Of a stretch of DNA of 64,000 nt, positions 19,897-29,717 are shown piece by piece. How positions within the stretch are numbered: the stretch's first letter is position 1; every line of letters begins with the position of its first letter. The DNA lies in contig PAQL01000029.1 in assembly GCA_002709295.1 (NCBI GenBank), forward strand, positions 122,232-186,231. The letters run 5' to 3'. Made by a program: the position numbers and the translations under genes. The DNA is from Phycisphaerae bacterium (GTDB lineage: Bacteria > Planctomycetota > Phycisphaerae > Phycisphaerales > SM1A02). The notes beneath the pieces are model-generated. The model did no database searches. It had not been told where the DNA came from and saw only the letters and a program-made list of their open reading frames with translations.

Positions 19897-21054
19897 TCAC
19901 TCCGCCTGTGGCTCAGGCTGGGTTTCCGGAGCAGGCGTGCCCAGGTGGTGGGCGAGGACCTTCTGCTTGATCTCCTCGAAGAGATCCGGGTTCTCACGCA
20001 GGAACTGCTTGGAGTTCTCCCGGCCCTGCCCGAGACGGATGTCGCCGTAGCTGAACCAGGCCCCGGCCTTCTGGGCGATGCCGTCGTTGATGGCCAGGTC
20101 GAGGAGGTCTCCCGTTGCGCTGATGCCCTCGTTGAACATGATGTCGAACTCCGCGATCCGGAAGGGCGGAGCCACCTTGTTCTTGACGACCTTGGCGCGG
20201 ACGCGGTTGCCGACGTTGTTCTCGCCGTCCTTGATCGCCCCGATGCGACGGATGTCCACCCGGACCGAGGAGTAGAACTTCAGGGCCCGACCGCCGGTCG
20301 TGGTCTCGGGGCTGCCGAACATGACGCCGATCTTCTCGCGAAGCTGGTTGATGAAGATCACGATGACATCACTCTTGGCGATCGCGCCGGTGAGCTTGCG
20401 GAGGGCCTGACTCATCAGTCGGGCCTGAAGGCCGACATGGGAGTCGCCCATCTCACCCTCGATCTCGGCCCGGGGAATCAGGGCCGCGACGGAGTCGATG
20501 ACGATCACGTCGACCGCATTGGATCGAACCAGCAGCTCGCAGATCTCCAGAGCCTGCTCGCCGGTGTCCGGCTGGCTGACCAGCATCTCATCGATGTCGA
20601 CACCGAGGCGTCGGGCCCAGGTCGGGTCCAGAGCATGCTCGGCATCGATGAAGGCGGCCACGCCACCCTGCTTCTGGACATTCGCGGCCACGGTGAGGGC
20701 CAGGGTGGTCTTGCCGGAGGACTCCGGTCCGAACACCTCGACGACACGTCCCTTGGGAAGCCCGCGGCCTCCCAGGGCAAGGTCGAGACTGATGGCACCG
20801 GTCTGCACGCAGGGAATGCCCGCGAGCCGGTCGCCGTCCAACTTCATGATCGAACCCTTGCCGTACGCCTTCTCGATCTGACCCAGGGCACGGTCGAGGG
20901 CCTGCTTGCGGCCCGGATCCATCTCGATCCCACTCGTGGCATCCGTCTTCATGTCTTTGGTCTCCACGGTCTTGGTCGCCTTGCCGCGCCCCTTGGCCTT
21001 GGCCGGGGTCCTGGTCGGTGCGTCTTCGTTCACGATGGTGGCAGCCTTGGCCAT
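19897..21054 (-). CDS. recA: Recombinase RecA with Lys/Ala-rich N-terminal extension
   Basis: [62 protein letters not shown]. Likely start [34 protein letters not shown]. Confidence 0.96.
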   Translation of the reverse strand: MAKAATIVNEDAPTRTPAKAKGRGKATKTVETKDMKTDATSGIEMDPGRKQALDRALGQIEKAYGKGSIMKLDGDRLAGIPCVQTGAISLDLALGGRGLPKGRVVEVFGPESSGKTTLALTVAANVQKQGGVAAFIDAEHALDPTWARRLGVDIDEMLVSQPDTGEQALEICELLVRSNAVDVIVIDSVAALIPRAEIEGEMGDSHVGLQARLMSQALRKLTGAIAKSDVIVIFINQLREKIGVMFGSPETTTGGRALKFYSSVRVDIRRIGAIKDGENNVGNRVRAKVVKNKVAPPFRIAEFDIMFNEGISATGDLLDLAINDGIAQKAGAWFSYGDIRLGQGRENSKQFLRENPDLFEEIKQKVLAHHLGTPAPETQPEPQAE

Positions 21055-21455
21055 GGTGTCTTCGCCTTCCGTTGCGAGGGGGTTTCGAGTTCGTTCGCTG
21101 GGTGATTCGGCCGAGGGTCGATCCGAATCGGTGATGGGATTCGATGAGGACTCGGGGTTGGAGTCCTCGGGGGGCATTTCACTTCTGATCACGGCTTCCG
21201 ACCCCCGCGAGCACTGGGGCGGGCGGTGGGCGGGGTGACCGTGAGGCGGGCCTCGACGCTGGTCGAACTGTACGAACCGGCCTGAGGGAAACCGGGCAAT
21301 CGGCGGTTTCTCCCGAGCGACGGCCTTCGTCGAGGACCATGGCCAGCCTCGCCGGCCGACGACCGGGAGCCTGCCCCGGGGTCGTTGGCGGGATGCCATG
21401 GAGAACGTTCGAGTGGTGTCTTGGTGTGGTTCATGACGGGGGGACGCGGCAGATA

Positions 21456-21514
21456 CCGAACGCTGACCGAACATCATCGGAAAGTCCGCCGAAATCCGTT
21501 CGGCTTTTGTTCGG
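21456..21514. promoter_or_regulatory. Candidate recA operator: two inverted CCGAAC-N5-CCGAAC direct-repeat boxes (contain GTTC-N7-GTTC)
   Basis: + strand 21456-21472 ccgaac gctga ccgaac; 21498-21514 gttcgg cttttg... read as gttcgg-ctttt-gttcgg, the reverse complement of ccgaac-aaaag-ccgaac. Confidence 0.65.
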
Positions 21515-21582
21515 AAACAGCAGCATCCCGGCTGGAGCCTCCCCCGTCAAGCCCCATTTCGGACCCGAGAGCGATGATTTTG

Positions 21583-21615
21583 ATCAAAAGAACCCCGGGA
21601 GGCAGAATCCCGGGG
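21583..21615 (-). terminator. Rho-independent-like terminator of the SDR gene
   Basis: Minus strand CCCCGGGA-TTCTGCC-TCCCGGGG followed by TTCTTTTGATC. Confidence 0.7.
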
Positions 21616-21677
21616 CTCACAGATCGTCGGATGTCTGTTCAGGCGGCCCGGACTCGGCCGGGCTCGCTCGACGGGGA

Positions 21678-22649
21678 TCAGTAGTTCGGAGTCGGCGGCC
21701 GGTACTGGCTCATGTCGGCGGACTTGAACCAGGCGATGGTCCGTTCCAGCCCCTCGCGAAGGGAGATCTTCGGCTCCCAGCCCAGCTGGCGACGAGCGAG
21801 GGAGATGTCGGGCTTTCGCTGCAGGGGATCGTCCGCGGGCAGGGGCCGGGCCTCGACCAGCTCCGATCCCCCACCTGCGATGTCCACCACCAACTCACCG
21901 AGCTCGCGGATCGTGAACTCACCGGGGTTGCCGATGTTGACCGGCCCGTGGAAGTCGTCGGGGCCGTTCATCATCGCCATCATCGCGTCGAGCAGATCGT
22001 CGCAGTAGCAGAACGACCGGGTCTGCGACCCGTCGCCGTAGATCGTGATCGGTTCGCCCTGCACCGCCTGGCGGATGAAGTTGCTGACCACGCGTCCGTC
22101 GTAGGGATGCATGCGGGGGCCGTAGGTGTTGAAGATGCGGACCACCCGCACGTCCACCGAATGCTGCCGGTGATAGTCGAACATCAGGGTCTCGGCCGCC
22201 CGCTTGCCTTCGTCGTAGCACGCACGAATGCCGATCGGATTCACGCAACCCCGGTAGTCCTCGGTCTGCGGGTGCACCTCGGGATCGCCGTAGACCTCGC
22301 TGGTGGAGGCGTGGAGCACCCGGGCCCCGACCCGCTTGGCGAGCCCGAGCATGTTCATCGCCCCCATGACCGACGTCTTGATCGTCTTGATGGGGTTGTA
22401 CTGGTAGTGGCCGGGCGCCGCGGGGCACGCGAAGTTGTAGATCTGGTCGACCTCGGCCTTGTAGGGATCGATCACGTCGTGCCGGATGAACTCGAAGTTG
22501 TGGTGATCGAGCAGGTGCACGATGTTGGACTTCTGGCTCGTGAACAGATTGTCCAGGCAGAGGACGTCGTGCCCCTGGGCGACCAGACGGTCGCAGAGGT
22601 GGGAGCCGAGGAAACCGGCACCGCCGGTGACGAGGATTCGCATGGCCAT
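21678..22649 (-). CDS. NAD-dependent SDR epimerase, UDP-glucuronate decarboxylase-like
   Basis: [40 protein letters not shown]...[16 protein letters not shown]...[17 protein letters not shown]...[22 protein letters not shown]. Confidence 0.9.
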   Translation of the reverse strand: MAMRILVTGGAGFLGSHLCDRLVAQGHDVLCLDNLFTSQKSNIVHLLDHHNFEFIRHDVIDPYKAEVDQIYNFACPAAPGHYQYNPIKTIKTSVMGAMNMLGLAKRVGARVLHASTSEVYGDPEVHPQTEDYRGCVNPIGIRACYDEGKRAAETLMFDYHRQHSVDVRVVRIFNTYGPRMHPYDGRVVSNFIRQAVQGEPITIYGDGSQTRSFCYCDDLLDAMMAMMNGPDDFHGPVNIGNPGEFTIRELGELVVDIAGGGSELVEARPLPADDPLQRKPDISLARRQLGWEPKISLREGLERTIAWFKSADMSQYRPPTPNY

Positions 22650-22748
22650 CGGTCGAGCTCCAGTCGTCCCGGGGGCGAACAAACGGGACGGGACGAGTAC
22701 CGTATCGGCTCGACCGTCCTCCACCCCCTGCGAATCCCCCCCGAAGCC

Positions 22749-23930
22749 ATGAAGGATCACCGACACGCGATCGGATTCATGTCCGGAACGAGCCTCGACG
22801 GGCTCGATGCCGCGGCCATTCGTGCCTCGGGGTCCGGCTCCGACCTCGAGGTCGAGATTCTGACCCATGTGGAGACCACCTTCGACGGGGACGACCCCCT
22901 GATCGCGGACCTGAGGGCCTTCGCCAGGGGTGGCGCGGCGACGGCCGCTCGCATCGCCGAGATCACCCACGAACTCGGTCGGCGGCATGCCTCCCTCCTC
23001 CGGAAGGTCGCGGAGGAGTCCGGACTGGACCTCCGAAGGGATCTCGACCTGATCGCCCTGCATGGCCAGACCATCACCCACCGCCCTCCGATCTCCTGGC
23101 AACTGGTCGATCCCTGGCCGGTGACCCTCGAGGCGGCCTGCCCGGTGGTCTGTGATCTGCGGGGGGCCGACCTGGCGTCCGGAGGACGCGGCGCGCCGAT
23201 CACCCCTCTCGCCGACGCCGTCCTGTTTCGAGATCACCGGACCGCCGACCGAACGTCCCTGATCCTCAACCTCGGTGGCTTCGCCAACGCGACCCTCCTT
23301 CCCGGCAGGGATGGGGAACCGATCGGATTCGACTGCTGTCCGTGCAACCACCTCCTCGACGCCGCCAGTCGGGTCGCCCTGGACTCCCCTTTCGATCTCG
23401 ATGGCCGAGCCACCGCCTCGGGTCGGGTCGACGAGAGGATCGTGACGCCGCTGGTCGATCTGATCGCCACCCTCGCCCGGGAAGCGAGATCGGGCGGCGA
23501 CGGCGATGAACACGCCGAAGCGGCTCGAAGCATCGCCGCCGAGACGCTGGCGGCGGGCCACCCCGAAAACGGCCTGGCCTCGATCGGAGCCGCCGTCGCC
23601 CGCAGCGTCTCGACCATCGTCCAGCAACGACTCGACACCCATGGATGTCCACCGCTGGGCAGGACGTTCGTCGCCGGCGGTGGCGTCCGCAATCAGGGTC
23701 TGTTCGCGGCGATCGATGAGGCCCTGAAGGCGTCCTCCCCGGTCCCTCCGGGTCCGGTCGAATCGTCCTCGACCGCCGGCATCCCCGCTCAGGCTCGGGA
23801 GGCCGCGGCGATGGCGGTGCTCGGTCTCCTGGCCGCGGACGACGATTCGATCACCACACCGAGCAGCACCGGCCGACGACCCTCGGGGATTCCCGACGGC
23901 TTGTGGACCCGATCGTCAAGCTTGCGCTGA
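22749..23930 (+). CDS. anmK: Anhydro-N-acetylmuramic acid kinase
   Basis: [54 protein letters not shown]. Confidence 0.9.
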   Translation: MKDHRHAIGFMSGTSLDGLDAAAIRASGSGSDLEVEILTHVETTFDGDDPLIADLRAFARGGAATAARIAEITHELGRRHASLLRKVAEESGLDLRRDLDLIALHGQTITHRPPISWQLVDPWPVTLEAACPVVCDLRGADLASGGRGAPITPLADAVLFRDHRTADRTSLILNLGGFANATLLPGRDGEPIGFDCCPCNHLLDAASRVALDSPFDLDGRATASGRVDERIVTPLVDLIATLAREARSGGDGDEHAEAARSIAAETLAAGHPENGLASIGAAVARSVSTIVQQRLDTHGCPPLGRTFVAGGGVRNQGLFAAIDEALKASSPVPPGPVESSSTAGIPAQAREAAAMAVLGLLAADDDSITTPSSTGRRPSGIPDGLWTRSSSLR

Positions 23931-24260
23931 TCTCGATGGAATCGGCGACCTCTCGACCTCGATGGCGGAACAGGTCATCTACCTCGTCGAAGGCCGCACC
24001 GTCCGACACGGCCGGGACTCAATCGACCAGCGGAACGCCTCACCCGTTCCAGCCCCTACAAAGCGAATCCGCGGGGTCCGAAAAACCACTCCATCGTGGA
24101 TTTCCGTTCGTTGCGCTGGGATGGACGAGGTCCGCGGCTAGATTCGAGTCACGGCGAACGGTGACCCACTTCGTTTCGTACGAGCCGGAGGCACCACGCC
24201 CATTTCGGGGTCCATCCAGAGGATGAACCGCAGACGACGAGCCTCAGAGGACGAGCAGCC

Positions 24261-24737
24261 GTGTCACGCATCGACACCAGCCTGAAACTGGAGAACGACC
24301 ACGTCGATGACGACTGGCCGTTGACCCGGGCGATCAGGCAGCTCGACCGGACCCGCCGACGGGTCGCGATGGAGAATGGGGATGCCTCGGGTGTTCGTGA
24401 GCTTCGACCGGCTTCCCCTCATCTGGCCCTGGTCACGCACGTCGCCTCTCGACTCCAGGGAACGGTGCTGGCACCGGAAGACCGCGAGATCCTCGTCGAG
24501 GAAGCACGCCGGATGGGGATCAGGGAGTTCGATGCTCATCTGGTGATGGCCGTGGTCCAGGATCGCGCTCGCCGGGGCGAAGGCCTCGACGATCTCACCG
24601 GCCCGCTGGCGATGTTCACCAGCCCCGGACGCACCTGGCTCGCCCGTCATCTTCGGTTGACCGTGGGTGCCGCCGGCCTCGGGTTGGCGATCGGAACCGC
24701 GATCCTCCTCGTCCAGTGGCTGACCACCGGGAACTGA
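24261..24737 (+). CDS. Hypothetical protein with one C-terminal TM helix
   Basis: 158-aa ORF with GTG start; TM segment LTVGAAGLGLAIGTAILLVQWL. Confidence 0.55.
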   Translation: MSRIDTSLKLENDHVDDDWPLTRAIRQLDRTRRRVAMENGDASGVRELRPASPHLALVTHVASRLQGTVLAPEDREILVEEARRMGIREFDAHLVMAVVQDRARRGEGLDDLTGPLAMFTSPGRTWLARHLRLTVGAAGLGLAIGTAILLVQWLTTGN

Positions 24738-25044
24738 AGAACATCCGTTCCAACAGATGTCGCCCGATGCCCGGGTCGGGGTGAATCCCCGATCACTGGA
24801 CGCGGTCGTCCCTCGACCTGACGTTCGCCGGCCGGAAGGTCGCCCCGGAGGCGTCGATCCGACACGCCTCCCGTCATGGCCGACCGCTTCTTCCCCGGCC
24901 GCGGGAAACACCCAGCGCAGGCTCCGGATCCTTGCGTCGTGGACAACCTGCCAGTGGGTCGGATCCCCGTCACCAAACACTCGTGTGGAACGATTCTGGC
25001 GACCAGAAAAACGGTGTGATCGCTGACTGGGAAAGCCTCAACTA

Positions 25045-25073
25045 TTGAAACTTCTCGTGAGCTCTGGGATACT
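25045..25073 (+). promoter_or_regulatory. Sigma70-like promoter TTGAAA-N17-GATACT upstream of the Na/Pi symporter
   Basis: ttgaaa (25045-25050), 17-nt spacer, gatact (25068-25073), about 47 nt before ATG 25120. Confidence 0.5.
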
Positions 25074-25089
25074 CCCGCGCCCCAGCCGA

Positions 25090-25100
25090 CCCCCCCCCCC
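25090..25100. repeat. C11 homopolymer in the 5' leader of the Na/Pi symporter gene
   Basis: Read directly: gccga-ccccccccccc-agcgag. Confidence 0.9.
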
Positions 25101-25119
25101 AGCGAGATGCCGGGAACTC

Positions 25120-26289
25120 ATGAGCTCACCACCCACGCTGAATCACGAACGTCGCTCCCTGCCGTGGCTCAATGGAGTCCTTGCCGCGTTGTTCCTCTAT
25201 CTCTTCCTCTGCGCCATCAACGTGATGGGCAGCGGGCTCAAGGGGATCGGGAATCAGTCCGACTGGCTCGAAACGATCATCGCCCACGGCGACAACCCGC
25301 TGGTGGCGCTCTTCGGAGCGGTGCTGGTGACCTCGATCGTGCAAAGCTCCTCGTTCACCACCTCGCTGATCATCACGCTGGTGGCCGCGAACCAGATGCC
25401 CATCGAAACCGCGGTCTTCGCGGTCATGGGAGCCAACATCGGAACCAGCGTCACGGGACTGATCGTGAGCCTCGGAACGATCCGAATCCGGAAGCAGTTC
25501 CGTCGCGCGTATGCCGCAGCCCTGCTCCATGCCGTCCCGAACATCATGACGGTGCTGATCCTCTTCCCCCTGGAGTGGATCACCAGCACGATGTTCAGCA
25601 ACGGCCGAGGCATCCTGGCCAACATCGCCGGCTACCTGGCCGGCTTGCTGGGGTTCCAGGAAGTCAGCAAGCCAACGAACCCGATCAAGCTGATCACCAA
25701 GCCGGTCGTGTCGGCCTTGAACTCCCTCACCGAAGCGGTTGCCGGAGCCGGCCTCGGCGCCTCCAGCTTCATGGCGATCCTGGGACTGCTGCTGCTCTTC
25801 ATCGCCCTCGTCTTCCTGGTGAAGAATCTCAAGGGGGCGGTACTGACCCGACTGGAAGGACTGTTCTCGACCGTCTTCTTCCGAAACGACTTCGTCGCCT
25901 GGCTCTCGGGGATCTTCTCCACGATCTCGGTGCAGTCGAGTTCGGTGACCACCAGCCTGATGGTTCCGCTCACCGGGGCCGGAGCGATCAAGCTCAAGCG
26001 AGCCTTCCCCTTCATGCTCGGGGCGAACATCGGCACGACGGTTACAGGACTGATCGCGGCTCTGGCCAATCCGACCATGGCGGCGGTGACGGTCGCCCTG
26101 GCCCACATCATCTTCAACAGCTGTGACAACCTGATCTGGTACCCGCTGAGAAGCATTCCAATCAGGACTTCCAAGGCGTACAGTGCCTTGGCGAGCCGAT
26201 CGAAGAAGTGGGCGTTCATCTTCCTCACCACCGTCTTCGTGGTCGTCCCGGCGATCGGCATCTTCATCACCGAAGTATTCATCTACTGA
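25120..26289 (+). CDS. Na+/phosphate symporter (NptA/PNaS family)
   Basis: Duplicated QSSS motifs: SIVQSSSFTTSLIITLVAANQMPIETAVFAVMGANIGTSVTG and SVQSSSVTTSLMVPLTGAGAIKLKRAFPFMLGANIGTTVTG. Confidence 0.9.
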   Translation: MSSPPTLNHERRSLPWLNGVLAALFLYLFLCAINVMGSGLKGIGNQSDWLETIIAHGDNPLVALFGAVLVTSIVQSSSFTTSLIITLVAANQMPIETAVFAVMGANIGTSVTGLIVSLGTIRIRKQFRRAYAAALLHAVPNIMTVLILFPLEWITSTMFSNGRGILANIAGYLAGLLGFQEVSKPTNPIKLITKPVVSALNSLTEAVAGAGLGASSFMAILGLLLLFIALVFLVKNLKGAVLTRLEGLFSTVFFRNDFVAWLSGIFSTISVQSSSVTTSLMVPLTGAGAIKLKRAFPFMLGANIGTTVTGLIAALANPTMAAVTVALAHIIFNSCDNLIWYPLRSIPIRTSKAYSALASRSKKWAFIFLTTVFVVVPAIGIFITEVFIY

Positions 26290-26322
26290 ATCGAACCGAT
26301 TCCAAGTCCGGAGTCAACACTC

Positions 26323-27021
26323 ATGCTCGGAACCCTATTGGCTGCCCTTCGATCCGGCGACGCCCTCGACCAGGCGTTCAAGGAGTTCGACGAGATGCTC
26401 TCCGCTGGTCAATGGATGTACGGAACGGTGAAAGGCGTCATGGAGGGTCGTGTCCCGCCCAGCGAATGCCGGGAGGAACTCTACACCCGGGACCAGGACA
26501 TCAACGAGCTCCTGCGGTCCCTGAGACTGAACCTGGTGACCCATCTGAGCGTGAACAGCAATGCGGACATCCCCGCATGCCTCGCCCTGATGTCGATCGC
26601 CAAGGACGCCGAACGGATCGGCGACTACTGCAAGAACCTCTTCGAAGTCACCGAACACGGCATCCTCGCCAAGGGCGAGGGGAAGTACCGGGAGAGGATC
26701 GCCTCCCTTCCCGGCGACGTGGAGGAGATCTTCGGACTCGTCCGAAACGCGTTCGGTGAATCCAGCTCCAAGCAGGCCAAGGTCGCGATCAAGGCCGCGG
26801 ACGCGGTCCGTGCGACCTGCGACCAGATCGGTCAGGAGCTCCTGGACGACCACCAGGAGATCAGCACCCAGGATGCTGTCGCCCTCTCGCTCCAGACCCG
26901 CTACTCCAAGCGGATCGCCTCCCACCTGGCGAACATCGCCACCGCGGTGTTCGGGAAGATCGAGGAGCTGGACTTCCGCAAGCCGCCCAAGCCTCCCGAA
27001 TCCGACGCGGTGGCGACATAG
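26323..27021 (+). CDS. PhoU-domain protein
   Basis: PhoU-like helical protein (DIPACLALMSIAKDAERIGDYCKNLFE, SLQTRYSKRIASHLANIATAVFGK); adjacent to the Na/Pi symporter. Confidence 0.8.
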   Translation: MLGTLLAALRSGDALDQAFKEFDEMLSAGQWMYGTVKGVMEGRVPPSECREELYTRDQDINELLRSLRLNLVTHLSVNSNADIPACLALMSIAKDAERIGDYCKNLFEVTEHGILAKGEGKYRERIASLPGDVEEIFGLVRNAFGESSSKQAKVAIKAADAVRATCDQIGQELLDDHQEISTQDAVALSLQTRYSKRIASHLANIATAVFGKIEELDFRKPPKPPESDAVAT

Positions 27022-27112
27022 GCGATGCCGGGCCGCCGGGTCCCGGTGGCGTGCGTCCTCTGAAGACGAACGACCCGGTTGGGCCGGGAGACGTTCCACC
27101 CGCAGGCGGTGT

Positions 27113-27973
27113 TCAATTCACCTCGGGCTCGGACTCGAGGTCCGGCGCGGGGTCGGCCGCCTCGGCCTCCGGGGCTCCGGCCTGACTGGCGACCTTCAGG
27201 GTGCTGATGCGATCGAGAAGCTCCTCGGCGACCGGTTCCTCGGTCCAGCACTCGTCCTCGAGCTGGATGTCGCCCGAATCGTCGGTGCGTGCGAACTCCA
27301 GATCGATGAGCGCCGAGAGCGCCGCCTGCTGCTCGGCCTGCTTCTTGTTGGGACCCCAGCACTCCGAGAATCGACGGTCCCCCGCCCCCACGCAGACCGC
27401 GAAGCACTTGGCATGGTCTGGACCGCGTTCCTCCAGCACGTGGTACGACGGCGGCCCCAGCCCCTTCCTCTGGAAGACCTGCTGAAGCACCGACTTGAAG
27501 TTGTGCTGATGGCCGAGCTTCGCCGCATGATCGATTCGCGGCTCCAGATGCTCCAGAACGAACTGGCGGGCCCGCTCGAACCCGGCGTCCTCGTGCAGGG
27601 CGCCGATGACCGACTCCAGCACCGCGGCGAGCAACGACGACGGCATCTCACCCCGGCCGTTCATGCCCTTGCCCAGCTCGAGCAGCGGTCCCAGCTCGAG
27701 TTCCTCCGCGATCTCGGCGCAGACCCGCCGACTGACCACGTTGGACTTGATCTTGGTCAGCTCGCCCTCGAGGAGATCGGGGAATCGATCGAAGAGCTCG
27801 CGGCACACGATGACCCCGAGCACGGCATCGCCGAGAAACTCGAGGCGTTCGTTCGATTCCAGGCGATCGTCCGCCGAGGACGCGTGCCTCAGGGCCTGGG
27901 CAAGCAGTCCACGGTCGGTGAATCGGTGGCCGATCCTTCGCTCGGCCTCCGCCAGTCTGTCCACGAGTTCCAT
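27113..27973 (-). CDS. rnc: Ribonuclease III
   Basis: NERLEFLGDAVLGVIVCRELF, dsRBD GPNKKQAEQQAALSALIDL; acidic C-terminal extension. Confidence 0.93.
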   Translation of the reverse strand: MELVDRLAEAERRIGHRFTDRGLLAQALRHASSADDRLESNERLEFLGDAVLGVIVCRELFDRFPDLLEGELTKIKSNVVSRRVCAEIAEELELGPLLELGKGMNGRGEMPSSLLAAVLESVIGALHEDAGFERARQFVLEHLEPRIDHAAKLGHQHNFKSVLQQVFQRKGLGPPSYHVLEERGPDHAKCFAVCVGAGDRRFSECWGPNKKQAEQQAALSALIDLEFARTDDSGDIQLEDECWTEEPVAEELLDRISTLKVASQAGAPEAEAADPAPDLESEPEVN

Positions 27974-28377
27974 GAGTCACCACGATCCGGATGGAGTTCC
28001 ACCCCGCGATCGCCGGATCGCGGGTAGAACGTCAAGGCTTGAATCCGGACGAGCAGCTGCTCCGGAAGTCGGCCGGGATCGTGTCTGGTCGGCGGCCGGA
28101 GAAGATGCGAGTCCAGGTCGAGAATAGCGGCCGAATGGAGACGAGGCGTGTGAAGAGGGTCACGGGACCCGGAATCCCCTTCGAAACGCTCGTATTGATC
28201 CATCAAAGGCCTTTTTTCCGTGTGATCGGACCTTCTCGATGACGTCCTCCCGGGGGAACCCGATGAATCGGGACGGCCGGGGGATGGACCGTCGGATCGG
28301 GTTCTGATAGATTTCTCGATCCGGATCGGCGAGGGTCGATCCCGCGCCGCCCACTCAGATCGAGACCGAGCACCGCC

Positions 28378-28521
28378 ATGGCCCTCCACTACCCACGCAA
28401 GACGAGCCGCATCAAGAAGGTCCGCAAGATGGGCTTTCGCGCCCGGATGGCCACCAAGGCCGGCCGGAAGATCATCAACGGCCGACGCCGTGCGGGTCGC
28501 AAGCGACTGACCACCATCTGA
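28378..28521 (+). CDS. rpmH: 50S ribosomal protein bL34 (47 aa)
   Basis: Translated by eye: MALHYPRKTSRIKKVRKMGFRARMATKAGRKIINGRRRAGRKRLTTI*; GFRARMATKAGRKII...RRRAGRKRLT is the L34 signature. Below the ORF-track size cutoff. Confidence 0.93.
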   Translation: MALHYPRKTSRIKKVRKMGFRARMATKAGRKIINGRRRAGRKRLTTI

Positions 28522-28547
28522 TCCGGTCGCCCCGACCAAGCGGCACC

Positions 28548-29072
28548 ATGAACACGATCCTGATCGGGCTTCGCGGCTGCGGCAAGACGACCGCGGGCCG
28601 TGTGGCCGCGTCGCTCCTGAACCGGGCCTTCATCGATCTCGACGACCGCACCACCGCGATCGTCGGACTGTCCGCGTCGGAGTGCTTCGCACGTCGAGGC
28701 GAGGCGGCGTGGCGCGAGGCGGAGAGCCGCGCCCTTCGGGAAGCCCTCGATCGGAACACCGCCTCGATCATGGCTCTGGGAGGAGGCACCCCCACCGCAC
28801 CGGAGGCGGAGCTCATGCTTCGCATCGCCCGGGAGGAACGGGGCGATGCGATCGGATGGCTCGACGCCCCGGCCGGGATCCTGGCCGCCCGCATCGCCGG
28901 GGACGGGGATCGACCCGCCCTCACCGAGCTCCCTCCCCTGGAGGAGATGACCGAGATCGATCGACGACGTCGCCCGATCTTCGAACGCCTCGCGGACCGC
29001 AGGATCGACGTGGGGGAAGAGACGATCGCGACCACGGCCGGTGCCGTCATCGCCCTCGCGACCCGGGGTTGA
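28548..29072 (+). CDS. aroK: Shikimate kinase
   Basis: TILIGLRGCGKTTAGRVAA, FIDLDDR, MALGGGTPT, YxR-equivalent RRRPIFERLAD. Confidence 0.85.
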   Translation: MNTILIGLRGCGKTTAGRVAASLLNRAFIDLDDRTTAIVGLSASECFARRGEAAWREAESRALREALDRNTASIMALGGGTPTAPEAELMLRIAREERGDAIGWLDAPAGILAARIAGDGDRPALTELPPLEEMTEIDRRRRPIFERLADRRIDVGEETIATTAGAVIALATRG

Positions 29073-29103
29073 ACCCCGCCTTGATGGTGGATGAACCGGT
29101 GAC

Positions 29104-29568
29104 TCAGGCGGCTCGAATCAGGCAGCCCTGTTCGAGGTATCGCGTGAGCGTCGCCCCGTCGATGCGGGTCTCGAACCGCTCGAACTCCACGGCCACCAGC
29201 ATGTCGGGCAGGGCCTCGTGCTCGGGAACCTGTCGGACCACTCTGGCGATGCCACGAAGGGTGGCGGCGCCTCCGGGCAGTTCGATCTCGAAACGAAGCC
29301 GTTCGTCGGCCTCGAAGGGCCGATCCGACTCGAAGCGGGCTCCTGCGATCGAGATGTCGAGCAGATGACCGTCGACGATCCGATCCTCGGAATCCCGGAC
29401 CCGGACCGGGGCGTACATCGGACGCACCGCGTAGCGACGGTGACGACGTCGTTCACGGCCGTTGGGGGCCAGCTTGACGCCGGGAACGGTCTCGACGATC
29501 GAGATGGGATCGTGAGCCTGATCATCGACCGGGGTTTCGAGAAGATCGCGTTCGAGAAGGGTCGGCAT
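29104..29568 (-). CDS. PilZ-domain protein (putative c-di-GMP receptor)
   Basis: ERRRHRRYAVRPMYAPVRVRD...GHLLDISIAGARFESDRPF matches the PilZ RxxxR...(D/N)xSxxG pattern. Confidence 0.85.
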   Translation of the reverse strand: MPTLLERDLLETPVDDQAHDPISIVETVPGVKLAPNGRERRRHRRYAVRPMYAPVRVRDSEDRIVDGHLLDISIAGARFESDRPFEADERLRFEIELPGGAATLRGIARVVRQVPEHEALPDMLVAVEFERFETRIDGATLTRYLEQGCLIRAA

Positions 29569-29717
29569 CCGTGGCTTCCGAGGCAAGGTGCGAAACGGGG
29601 CCGATCGGAGGGACCGCCCGCCAACGGGGTCTTCGACCCGCCGAACCCCCGACTTCAGTGAGATCCCGAGAGTCGGAAAAACCCGCACGACCCTCCCTGG
29701 CCGCTATCCTCGCCTCC

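Noticed and set aside
21264-21277. cgaactgtacgaac as a third recA operator box
   Set aside because: Period is 9 nt, not 11, and flanks differ; not the same element.
24776-24792. tcgggg-tgaa-tccccga hairpin after the 158-aa gene
   Set aside because: Short stem with no T-tract; could be a terminator but too weak to claim.
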